Source: Hemileia vastatrix
Taxonomy: Eukaryota; Basidiomycota; Pucciniomycetes; Pucciniales; Zaghouaniaceae
Assembly: GCA_030280995.1 (NCBI GenBank)
Contig: JASXTE010000019.1
Location: forward strand, 9,163,501 to 9,227,500
Length of the DNA stretch: 64,000 nt
Direction of reading: 5' to 3'
The translations under genes and the position numbers were made by a program. The notes under the pieces are model-generated. The model saw only the letters and a program-made list of their open reading frames with translations, was not told where the DNA came from and ran no database searches. This document shows, piece by piece, positions 23,576-33,536 of the stretch (position 1 is its first letter; every line of letters starts with the position of its first letter).

Positions 23576-24847
23576 AGTGTCATGGGCTCTGAGAATAAAA
23601 AATCAGTGAAAGATGAAATAAATGACCATCTATCAAAAGTAAGAGAATTAATTAATCATCCTCAGGTTATGTAAGCAAAAACTAACCAAAAGAACTGGCA
23701 TAAGTTAGATCAGTACCCTTCTTTTGACAAGGATTCATTATCTGATTGGCAACAATTCATTCAGATAATTGATAACTTTAAATTTTCATACAAATTACCT
23801 AATGAAGAAATTACATCAAAATTGATATTTTTTTACAGATGTGGCCTTATTATGGTTTAAATCTGTATTGAGTGAGGGAATTAACTACTCCTGGATTGAA
23901 TGGAAGGCACTGATTGAAAATCAATTTGGTGGCCCAAAATTTAGAATCACTTAACAAAGATTGTTTGAGAAAGCTAGATATAATCCAAATTCTGGGGATA
24001 AACCAATGGTAACTTTGATGAATTTAATAAAAATCATGAAATAAATGGATCCAAAAATGGATAATGATGAGTGGAAAGAAAAAGTAATATATAAATTGCC
24101 TATATCAGTCAGAGACATTATTGTAGCTAGAACTGAAACCATCAGATATACTTCTGCGTTTATTAATATATGAAATAAAATATTATTGAACCACAAATAT
24201 GAGACCAGGTATAATAATTACAAGCAAAATTTTGAGGTAGTAAAACTTACTAAAAATAAGTTACCAGTGGAGAAGAAGAATCCTTCAGCTCCCCTTGTCC
24301 CTAAAAGACAAGAAAGTAACACTTGCTACAAATGTAACAAACCTTGGGCTAAAGGTCATGATTTTAAGAAGAGAATCAATGTTATTGAAAAATAGAAAGA
24401 TTTTGAAACATTTAATCATGAAGATTAACAGGAGTAGTCTAGTGAGGATTGTAAAAGTAACATTTCTTACAGTGATGATAAAAATGAGATATATGTATTA
24501 GAACAGGATATTATGTACCTGAATGATGCATACCTCATACAAGTACATCTTTAACTTCCATTCAGGAAGCTAAAATAATTGAAGATTTAACTCATGATAC
24601 TTACAAAATAACACCTATTAGAGCACCTGTTATTATAGTTCGAAAATAAATGAATGCCATTCTTGACACTGGGGCTGCAGGTAGTGTAGTTTCTATTAAT
24701 ACATTAATTAAACTTGATAGTAAGTATAAAGAAAAACTGGAACCTGTACATAAAAAGAACTGGAGGGTTTTTTATCAGTATTACATCCAATTTGAAAATA
24801 CAAAACTGCTGTATTATTTAAGTATAATAATCACAACAGGAAATCTA
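23576..24847 (+). pseudogene. Element B gag core, zinc knuckle and protease start
   Basis: The frame after the solo LTR reads a capsid-like region (SDWQQFIQIIDNFKFSYKLP, then in shifted frames WIEWKALIENQFGGPKFRIT), as in Retrotrans_gag domains. A knuckle CYKCNKPWAKGHDF follows at about 24320 with its last Cys replaced by Phe. The protease motif ILDTGAAGSVVSINTLIKL lies at about 24656 and keeps the DTG active site. Stops are frequent. The protease is interrupted by the DNA element starting at 24848, and its tail (FIIGNDLLK) reappears at about 27550. Confidence 0.8.
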
Positions 24848-27471
24848 GTGGTGAACTGCTAGTGATCCCCTCTTCTGAACTTTATAGTGTCCCTTCATTA
24901 TGCCAGTTTTATGAATACTTTATAAAAATAAGTAAATTAGAGTTAGATTTACATTTCTTCTCAGATTAATCCAAAAATGAACCTCAATTGATCTCAAGTT
25001 ATGCATAAGTTGATCAACTATAACCATGATTTTATCCTTTGTTGAGCACACATTGAGCTCATATTGATCCAACATAAGCTTTTGAAAATCCAATATGATT
25101 ATCAGTTTAGAGGATGAAAATTATTCCTTAACATACCTAAGCATTACTGTGCATCCAAAATATAAATCATAAAATTATGAAAGTAAATTTAATTTACAAT
25201 AATGATATCTTTTACTACATAATTGCAACAATAGATAAATTTAGCAAATTTTTTTATCACCAATATTAATAACTATAGGGATTGAAATAACTAATTCCAT
25301 TCCTGTTTTCAAATTTTAAAAAGAATATAGTCACTTCTTAATTCAAATCTATTAGGTCTTTGTAAAACTAAATTTTGTATAATTTTTTTTATTTTACCTA
25401 AAATATAAGACCTACAGGCTATTGAAAAATAAAATCTTCAGTTACTCAAATAAAAGAAATATTTATATTTAAATAAAAAAATAGTCCTTAAAGTGTATAA
25501 CTTAAAAGGTTGTTATGTAAAATAATGAAGTGAGGTGTTCCTCATAAAAGTGTCCAGCACAAGTTTGGGTGAACTTGTGCTGGACACTTTTACCAAAAAA
25601 CATTTTGATGCCATCAATTATCTTCATTATATGGGCTATTTTTTTGGATTTTCCTTGCAATTTTTAGTCACTGGTCTTGTCCAAAGTGTCCAGAACAAGT
25701 TTGGCTGAACTTGTGCTGTACACTTTTATGAGGAATATCTCACTTCTCTTAAATAAAAATGTACCTTACCAACTTCATATTGGAAAAGTTTCCAGCTTAA
25801 GTTTGGCAAAACTTGTGCTGGACACTTTGACCAAGACCAGTGACTAAAAATTGCAAGGAAAACCAAAAAAAATAGCCCATATAATGAACATAATTGATGG
25901 CATCAAATTGTTCATTGGTAAAAGTGTCCAGCAGAAGTTTGGCTGAACTTGTGCAGGACACTTTTCCAATATGAAGTTGGTAAGGTGCATTTTTATTTAA
26001 GAGAATTGAGGTTTTCCTCATAAAAGTGTCCAGCACAAGTTTGGGCAAACTTGTGCTGGACACTTTTACCAAAAAATAATTTGATAACATCAAATATCTT
26101 CATGTTCTAGCCTATTTTTTTAAAATTCCTTGAAGTAATAAGTTACTGTCCATAACCAAAGTACCCAGCACAAGTTTGGGAAAATTTGTGCTGGAAACGT
26201 TTGCCATATGAAGTTGGTTAGGTGCATATTTTTTAAGAGAAGTGAGGTGTTCCTCATAAAAGTGTCCAGAAGAAGTTCAGGCAAACTTGTGCTGGACACT
26301 TTTATTGAAAAAAATTTGATAAAATCCATTATCTTCATTGTGGAAGAAGACCAATTTGAGATCCAGATCCAATTTCTCCAAGTATTTGTCCAATTTGGCA
26401 GCTCTGATTGTTAGAAAGATCACCAATAGGTGTTTCTTCTCCTTCTTTGAATAATCTAAAACATGAACTAAAGACCTTCCTCATTGAATAATAACTGGAG
26501 TGGATACTTCATCAAATACTGATCTTTCTCTTGGAAAAATATGTTTAAAATTTAAAGAGAATTTTCCAAGGCATCTCAAATTTGACACTTTAATTAAATG
26601 AATGTTATGTTGATGGTGGTAGTTTAAATAAAGGGAGGATGAGAGAAAGTTTTTGAAGGAGATTAAAGTAGAGAATATATATAATATTAGATGAATATTC
26701 ACAATTGAATTTTTCATGTATGTTAATAATTAATGTTGACTCACATTTTAATAATAACTAAATACAGATAGATATCTAAAACAAGTGTATTATTTTAGAG
26801 CCTGAGTTTTGTGCCAATATATTAAAATTAGTTTCTTTAATAGTGTAAATGTAAAAAAAATACATTACTATTTTTTCCCCTTATAATATATATATATATT
26901 TTTTCTCCTACATTAAATTTTTTAAAAATTGTCTTATATTTTTTTATTACAAGGAACTATGAGAAACTTTTATTGATAAGGGCTCAATATCAACTTTTGT
27001 CTAGAAAATGTAAAATTATGTGCAAACATTTTTACAGAGTTATATTTTGATCATCAAAATTTTTGAAAAGGACTTAAATAGCATGCTTTTTTATATATTT
27101 GTGGAAATAAAAATGATAATTAAAATAATATTCCAGACCTAGTATACTATGTGTCATTTAAGATATTTCTACTAATATCAAACCTGACCTCACAACATTC
27201 AATGGATCTAGATATAAAATTGAATATTATGGTATGTTAAGTGTTGTGGCTCAACCATTGCTCAAATTTGGTCCAACTGATGCTCAACTTGAATCCAAAG
27301 CTCTGCTCAAGAAGGGATAAGTTGAGGTTCAATTTATAGCCAACTTTTTTTTCAAACTTTTTTCATCTAATTTAAAAGCAGTTTCCTAACACTTTCACAA
27401 CATTTCCCCAATGTTTTCCCTACCTCTTCCTGAAAGTTTCAAAGAGAGGGAACTGCTAGCAGTTCACCCCC
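24848..27471. mobile_element. Non-autonomous DNA element D with palindromic ends
   Basis: The left end TGGTGAACTGCTAG and the right end, read on the minus strand, GGGGGTGAACTGCTAGCAG are inverted partners. Further inward, TGAACCTCAATTGATCT (24977) partners TGAACCTCAACTTATCC on the minus strand (about 27330). It separates two parts of one protease domain, which shows insertion. No transposase is seen. Most of it is AT-rich with chance frames, and it contains the fold-back array at 25546-26303. A clean target duplication is not visible. Confidence 0.65.
25546..26303. repeat. Array of seven 45-bp palindromes
   Basis: Each unit has the form AAAAGTGTCCAGCACAAGTT, a 4-7 base loop, and AACTTGTGCTGGACACTTTT. 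Units lie at 25546, 25683, 25784, 25919, 26022, 26158 and 26258, about 100-140 bases apart. Spacers alternate in orientation: the 25592-25682 spacer is the inverse of 25829-25918. The region therefore folds at two scales. It looks like tandem or nested fold-back MITEs. Confidence 0.9.
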
Positions 27472-28339
27472 TGATTTCCCATGGTGAATGAATATGTAAG
27501 AGCAGTATGTGAATTTGTAGTAATAGATAATAAGAATTTTAGTGATTAGTTTATTATTGGCAATGATTTATTAAAATAAATTTGGCATCACACTAGATCC
27601 TGCAAATAGTTGCTTCACTATAGGTGTGAATGGAAAAAGAAAACTCAAGATTTGCTCTGAAAATTCAATTTATTCCATTGCTCCTAAAGAAGAAAAAATC
27701 CAAGATGGAAGAGCCACCTCTGAAGTGATTGAGTTGGAAAATGAAATCCAAAAATCCTCTTTCAGTCCTCAACTCTCAAAAATTTTAGAAAACAATATTT
27801 TGAGATTGATAAAATCTTATCCTATGGCATTTGCTCATGGTTCAAATGAACTAGGATTGGTCAAAGATCATGAGATAAAAATATATTTAAGTTTTGATTT
27901 GGATAATATTCCTGGAAGCTTGAAAAATAAACCTTACCCAGCTTCTTCTACAAAAAGTAAAGGCATTGAAAACAACATTAAAATGTTGTTTAAAATGGGT
28001 ATTGTTGAAAAAGTAGACACAACACCTAAGTATTGTGTTATTTCACCAGGTTAATCTCTTATGAAAATGATAAGGCAAGATTGTGTGGTGATTACAGAGC
28101 TCTGAATACATTTACTGTAGATGATTTTTACCCTCTGCCAAGGATAGCTTCTATCCATGCTACCTTAAAAGGTGAAAAATATATTTCCAGTCTGGATGGA
28201 AACAAAGGTTACCACTAAACTCCTGTGGAAAAGAATTCTCAGAATTTCTTACTCATAACCACACACATGGGGATATATAAATATGTGAGAATGCCTTTTG
28301 GCCCAAAGAATGCCCCTCCAGTCTTCCAAAAATTGATGG
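27472..28339 (+). pseudogene. Element B protease tail and RT N-terminal half
   Basis: After the protease tail (FIIGNDLLK, then FGITLDPANSCFTIGVNGKR) the frame 27626-28054 gives the linker and RT start (DHEIKIYLSFDLDNIPG, KMGIVEKVD). A frameshift near 28050 leads to LCGDYRALNTFTVDDFYPLP and YISSLDGNKGYH, the RT fingers and palm. The stop after GYH sits where Gypsy elements usually have Gln (CAA to TAA). The RT ends in MPFGPKNAPPVFQKLM and is cut by element C. Confidence 0.85.
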
Positions 28340-29413
28340 TGTAGACAATCCTATAGTACTAGCTATAGGCCTTGACCAAGGGAGTTGGAGAAAAATCAGA
28401 GAGAAAATCCCCTGTCCCTTTATAAAAATAGAGTGAGATTTACTTGCTAAAGTAAGTTGGTTCCTGTTTTGCTAAACCCCTTTTTCAACACACTTGACTG
28501 CTTGATGAGCCAAGAAAGTAGTCCCCAGACAGACTACCAAACCAAAGAACTGAAATGTAGACCAATGTCCACACCAGAGAAAGCAATGATATTTGATGTA
28601 GGCTGAAAATCCACACCAGAGACAGCAATAATACTTGATATAGCTTGCAAGACTATACCAGAGAGCCTGTTGCCAAAGTTGAGTTAAATGAAGAACTAAC
28701 CTTGCAACAAACACAGCCAATTGTGGCCAAAAAAACAGTGAAAACTGAGTGAGGAAAAAGGATATCACCTTTGGATGGTTGTATGATAATTAAAGTTGCC
28801 CCAAACTGTCTTATTCACTATGTACACACAGACCACTATCTAAGAGCCCATGCACACCAACAAATTTGGCGCCTGTACCAGCCAAATTGAATAAAAACCC
28901 TCCAGAAGCGCTCCCCAACCTTCTAAAAAAGAGGCAGGCGGGCTGCCTGAAGCGGCCCGGCCTCCCTGAAGCCAGAAAACCAATAAAAACACCTAATCTA
29001 CTTAGAAAAATTAGCTACAACTACTAAAACCTTTAAAACACGGAATTTCACTATAACACCACTGTGACATGAAATATAGAGCTAAATTAGCCCTATCCAA
29101 TGGTACTAAGTACTTAACCCTAAGACTTAAGGTTAGCCCATAAAACACAAAAAACAAAATTAAACAGCTATCTTTTGTAACTGAAGAATGAGGAATTGAC
29201 CCCTTAAAACTTAGAATATAAAAAATATTATCAAGACATGAAATATATAGAAAAACTGTGGCTATCCAATGATAGTACCCGCATACCCGCAGACCCAATA
29301 TCCACGGAATAAAACAAGAAGAATACCCAATTCTTCAACAGATGTCAATTAAGACATGCACAAACAGCGCCAAAACACACAACAAAGGCCCCTGCCAATG
29401 TTGGAAGACCACA
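28340..29413 (-). repeat. 3' LTR of element C
   Basis: On the minus strand it runs from TGTGGTCTTCCAACATTGG to GGATTGTCTACA. It is almost identical to 39746-40837 but lacks about 19 bases near 28945. Confidence 0.95.
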
Positions 29414-29878
29414 TCCTCCCTCCAATTAAGAATGTCCACATTCTTTCTTCATCAAACAACCATGTTCAACCTTCTTCCCAAATCTGCCTCTGAAATGGGT
29501 CCTTGCCAATACTGCATCAACAATAATTTAATCTTCACCATCACACCTCCTGTCCACCCATACAGAACCTCCTGTGATGTCTGCCACTCCAGAAAGAAGT
29601 CCTGCCACAGACCTGGTCCATTATCTTCTGCAAAAGCTTCACCTCCACCTCAACCTGGTCCATCTTCTACCAGCATCAAAAGATCTAGGCCATCTATCTT
29701 GATTCCCAGATTAATCAAAAAGCTACACCCTTCCCAGAAGAGTGCCAAAACCACAAAAACAAAAAGTTCCACCATCCCTGGTCCATCTGATGGTAAAACT
29801 TCCATTTCCTCTTTCCACTTTATAAAACTAATGACTTCTCAGTTCCTTCATCTTCTGACAGTGATGATAACAATGTAG
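29342..29878 (+). CDS. Antisense accessory ORF 1 of element C, Zn2Cys6-like half cluster
   Basis: A 178-codon frame runs against the retroelement's coding strand and starts at the inner edge of the LTR. Methionines at 29432 and 29462 are alternative starts. It has a CxxC pair (GPCQYCINN), a spacer of about 20 residues, then SCDVCHSRKKSCHR, which matches the C-x2-C-x6-C first half of fungal Zn2Cys6 clusters, including the basic residues. A Ser/Pro/Lys-rich tail follows. The second C-x6-C half of a normal cluster is not present; the N-terminal CxxC may replace it. Function is unknown. DNA or RNA binding is an inference from the cluster. Confidence 0.5.
   Translation: MSIKTCTNSAKTHNKGPCQCWKTTSSLQLRMSTFFLHQTTMFNLLPKSASEMGPCQYCINNNLIFTITPPVHPYRTSCDVCHSRKKSCHRPGPLSSAKASPPPQPGPSSTSIKRSRPSILIPRLIKKLHPSQKSAKTTKTKSSTIPGPSDGKTSISSFHFIKLMTSQFLHLLTVMITM
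29414..29423 (-). other. Polypurine tract of element C
   Basis: The minus strand reads GGAGGGAGGA immediately before the LTR start TGTGG. This fixes the minus strand as the sense strand of C. Confidence 0.85.
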
Positions 29879-30159
29879 GATCCACTGAACCACCAACACC
29901 AAACCACTTGCCTGCAATTAAGGTCAAGTTCCAACAACACACATCTCAACAGAAACACCTTCTGCTAAACTACTTCCACTCCACTCCTGCTAGAGATCCA
30001 CAGGACATTGAGAACAGAAGACACCTCATTCACCAGTTCAAGGCTAATTCTGAACACTTCATTTCATCTCTTGATTCCCTCTGTAATTCCACTAGTACTT
30101 GAGCTTGATTCAGAAAAGAAAAATTGACCACAACCTCTATAGGATGTAACCACAAACAA

Positions 30160-30600
30160 CCCTCAGTTTTAAGTCTTGGGGGACAATCCTCATTTTATAG
30201 TCTTGGGGGACTCAAAAACCCTCAGTTTAAAGTCTTGGGGACTCAAAAACCTAAATCATACACCCAGAACCAGAGATCAACCACATTAAGACACAGAGAA
30301 AAAACTAACATTCTGGGGTAATTGTGAATAGAGCTGCCAGCCCATCAATTACCCCCAAACTTGCCTTTGCTAAATTCAGAGGCTCCCCCTGTGGATACCC
30401 TCCGCCAATCTTTCAAACCCATTCCTAAGTTTATAGTCTTGGGGGACTACACCATCAAACAATCCTCAGTTTAAAGTCTTGGGGGACTAACAGCCCTCAG
30501 TTTAAAGTCTTGGGGGACTAATCTTGAAACCATAGATTTTTCAGTTTAGAGTCTTGATGGACTATTCTTGAAACCAGCCAGTTTAAAGTCTTGGAGGACT
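30160..30600 (+). repeat. Dispersed short repeats CAGTTTAAAGTCTTGGGGGACT
   Basis: Eight diverged copies of TTTAAAGTCTTGGGGGACT occur at about 30170, 30198, 30228, 30430, 30470, 30497, 30545 and 30580. More distant copies lie at 33008 and 33268 (GTCATAGTGGACT and GTCATAGAGGACT). The unit ends AGTC...GACT are inverted partners. Confidence 0.8.
30305..30420. repeat. Stem-loop repeat of element C, copy 1
   Basis: TTCTGGGGTAATTG and CAATTACCCCCA are inverted partners around a CTGCCAGCCCAT loop, followed by AACTTGCC and GGCTCCCCC. Copies 2 and 3 are at 33097-33180 and 33353-33440. Confidence 0.75.
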
Positions 30601-30752
30601 GACAGAGTTTTGCATAAAATAAACGCAGCCAATTTCATACAGGACACACCTACAGCCAAACTGCTGAACTTCCACCTTCACTTCATTATCTACCCATCAC
30701 TGACAAAAATCTGTTTCTTATCTCTTTCCATCATCTTTTCTCACCACAGATC

Positions 30753-31028
30753 ATGGATGGATCCCCTGATGTTGACCCCTCTACTCTTCCTTGCTTCACT
30801 GCTCCCAAGGACTATGCCTGCAAACAGTGCATCCACACGTGCAGACCTTGCACATTCACTCTTCCAACTCCTGAAGCCAAATTCTACAACAGTGCTTGTG
30901 ATTCTTGCTACTCCAAAAAGAAGAAATGTGACAGAGATGCCAACTACCCTATTCCTCCTCCTTCACCTTCTCATAAATACCTCTCCAGATCCCCTACCAG
31001 ATCCCCAGAGCTTGGTCCAGCCTCTTGA
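30753..31028 (+). CDS. Antisense accessory ORF 2 of element C, seven-Cys motif
   Basis: A 91-codon frame with ATG at 30753. It shows CKQCIHTCRPC, then 18 residues, then ACDSCYSKKKKCDRD. The last block is again the C-x2-C-x6-C half of a Zn2Cys6 cluster. The pattern repeats that of ORF 1 with two more Cys, so the two may be a duplicated exon. A Pro/Ser-rich tail follows (PIPPPSPSHKYLSRSP). It could be spliced to ORF 3 at 31313. Confidence 0.5.
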   Translation: MDGSPDVDPSTLPCFTAPKDYACKQCIHTCRPCTFTLPTPEAKFYNSACDSCYSKKKKCDRDANYPIPPPSPSHKYLSRSPTRSPELGPAS

Positions 31029-31312
31029 TCTTTATCCTCAGCACCATCCAGAAGATCCCGGAACTCAGTTTCCAGAACTTTCCCAAAAAGGCCTGCGTTA
31101 AATTCCCAAGAAACAGCTTTTATCTCTGCTAAATTAGCTCCAAAAGCTTCCAAATCAGCTCCTAGGCTTCTAGACCGCATCCAGGTGCCCCGCCCGCCTC
31201 ACTAGACAGTGAAAATTAGGCTCAAAACCTCCAAAAACAACCATAAAACAGCCAAATTCCTCCAATCAACGAGAACAACTCCACAAAATTACCTCCCACT
31301 GCTCCCAGAGCA

Positions 31313-31867
31313 ATGCAGCCAGCCCTTCCAAGGTCCAAAAACTCCAAAAATTCCCAAACTTCTAGGAGACCTGCCAGAGGACCCCAGGAAGACACCAGAG
31401 CACCCAACACTGCACCAAAGCAACAACTTCGTCCCCAGTTAAGGCAAAAAATCTACACCTCTCCTCTGTCAGCCAACTATTCTTCTGACAGTTCCATTCC
31501 TTCAAAAGCTCCATCCAGAAGAGATCAATCTGCTTCCAAATCACCCTCTCCTGCTCCATCTTATAACAACCCTGGTACTCCATCAACCGCACCTCATCCA
31601 ACTGAATCAAGCAGAAATATTAACAACAGCAACAGCAGACCTGCTGCTCCAACTAGGCCCCAAAAACATCAGTCTCCTAGTTCACCTTCTCAAAACCTTT
31701 CAGAGGAAGACCAAGAGAATCCATATCTTTCCCTGATTGATCCACCTACTATCACCATTCCAAAATCTTCAGAAGTCCAAATTCCGGCCGCTTACAAATT
31801 TGATGAGCTTCCAATCTGTAAGTACCACATTAATTCATCCAATTTATTCAACAAAAATAATTACTGA
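31313..31867 (+). CDS. Antisense accessory ORF 3 of element C, Pro/Ser-rich
   Basis: A 184-codon Pro/Ser-rich, probably disordered frame that ends in a more ordinary stretch (YKFDELPICKYHINSSNLF). After its stop, another frame at about 31890-32075 continues with LTLDFGDMKQHLSTMCSNML and HGPLNDFEKTLRKQLLDNH, and a Lys/His-rich tail runs to about 32268. With introns this may be the 3' part of the gene that starts in ORF 1 or 2. No known domain is recognised. Confidence 0.4.
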   Translation: MQPALPRSKNSKNSQTSRRPARGPQEDTRAPNTAPKQQLRPQLRQKIYTSPLSANYSSDSSIPSKAPSRRDQSASKSPSPAPSYNNPGTPSTAPHPTESSRNINNSNSRPAAPTRPQKHQSPSSPSQNLSEEDQENPYLSLIDPPTITIPKSSEVQIPAAYKFDELPICKYHINSSNLFNKNNY

Positions 31868-32268
31868 TCCAGTTCTTCTTGTCTAGTTGGAACCCCTCTA
31901 GAAACTTCTTTGACCCTGGATTTTGGAGACATGAAACAACACCTCAGCACCATGTGTTCAAACATGCTGAAAGCCTTTGCCCTCCATGGACCTTTAAATG
32001 ACTTTGAGAAAACCTTGAGGAAACAACTATTGGACAACCACTTGAAGATGTCTAGGATCATTAAGGACACCTTCTAACAATCCATTCCTGCCTCTTCTTC
32101 TTCCTCTTCTGAACTTCCATCCAAACCCATTCCTGCCCATTATAATCCATATAATCTCTCCAGAAGGATGCACTTCAAAGAACACAGTGCTTCCAACAAC
32201 CCCAACAAAAAACAAAAACGACATCATAATCCAGACCAGCCTCCAGAAACTTCATCATCCAAACAATG

Positions 32269-33536
32269 AGCTCCTGAAAAAAGATTAGAAACATAATTAT
32301 AAATAAATAATAAAAAACAATTAATAACTATAAATTCTAATTTTTTTTTTTTACAATCTACTAACATACTAAAATTAAAAATTGATAAATAAAATAAAAT
32401 TAAATTAAATTAAATAAAATAAAAGATAAAAAATAACACAAATGGTATCCCCCAGCCAATTGATGAGCTGATCCCCTTATACCTTGCCCACATCCAAGTG
32501 CACCTTGATGTGGATACACCTTAAATAATTTAAATAATTTGAAATAAGAAACTTAAATTAAGGGTAATAATGAGAATAAAAAATAAAAAATGAAATTAAT
32601 GAAAATAAAAATAAAAATAAAATAAAATAAAATGATAAAATAGCATTGCCCAGCCAATTGATGAGCCTTTCCCCACCAATTCTTGCCCACATCCAGGTGA
32701 CCCTGATGTGGTAACACCATATATTTTTAATTTTATAATTTTAACAACCCCCATAAAAAAATTAAAAGAAAAAAAGAGAAAAAGGAAAATAATCTGAAAC
32801 TACTAACTAGAAAAATCATAACTGAAAAATCAAAGAAAGTCCAGCTCCATGGATGGTCCAGATTAAGAGAAGGTCCAGTAAGAGAAAGTCCAGTCCATAG
32901 AAATGATCACTGGGTGGGCTCCCTCCAATAAGTAAAAATGATGGGAGACCACCAGTGATCCACCACCAACCCAAAAAACCAAAGATAAAGAAGCCAGTCC
33001 CAAACCAGTTTAAAGTCATAGTGGACTTGAAACCTGAATAATAAAAAACAGAACTAGAATTCAACTAGGAAAAACAAAAGACTTGAGACAGACATTCTGG
33101 GGTAATTGCTCTACAGAGCAGCCAGCTCATCAGTTACCCCCACACTTGCCAAAATAAAATCTAGAAGCCCCCCTGGGTACCTTCTGACAAAAACACAACA
33201 TCCAACACAATAAACCAAAACCAATAAGAGTGAAGCGTCCAGCACATGAAAACCAAAGGAAATTATAGTTTAAAGTCATAGAGGACTAAAACCTGTGAAA
33301 AGAAACAAATACTAGGGTTCAACCAAATTAAGGGAAAGTGTTGGAAACAGACAATCTGGGGTAACTGTTCTACAGAGCAGCCAGCCCATCAGTTACCCCT
33401 ACACTTGCCAAGATCAAATCTAGAAGCCCCAACCATGGGTACCTTCTAACAAAAAGTTTCCAACACAAAAGTTGCTCTGCAACACCAAAAATTCCAAAAT
33501 TTAAAGAACGTTCCATAGTTTATCCTCATTGCGGAG
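32269..33536. other. Non-coding 3' region of element C with paired repeats
   Basis: Two copies of a block CCCAGCCAATTGATGAGC...CTTGCCCACATCCA at about 32445-32520 and 32648-32725 are separated by simple AT-rich runs. Stem-loop repeat copies 2 and 3 lie at 33097-33180 and 33353-33440. No gene is supported on either strand. Confidence 0.65.

Noticed and set aside
23316..23674. Frames rich in Phe/Ser/Leu near the end of the solo LTR
   Set aside because: They are translations of the CTT-rich U5 tract and are open in three frames.
25546..26303. Possible CRISPR array because of regular repeat spacing
   Set aside because: The repeats are long palindromes, the spacers are repeated and inverted, there is no cas gene, and the DNA is eukaryotic.
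28472..29298. Hydrophobic frames resembling membrane proteins
   Set aside because: They lie inside the LTR of element C and occur identically in the other LTR (39722-40762).
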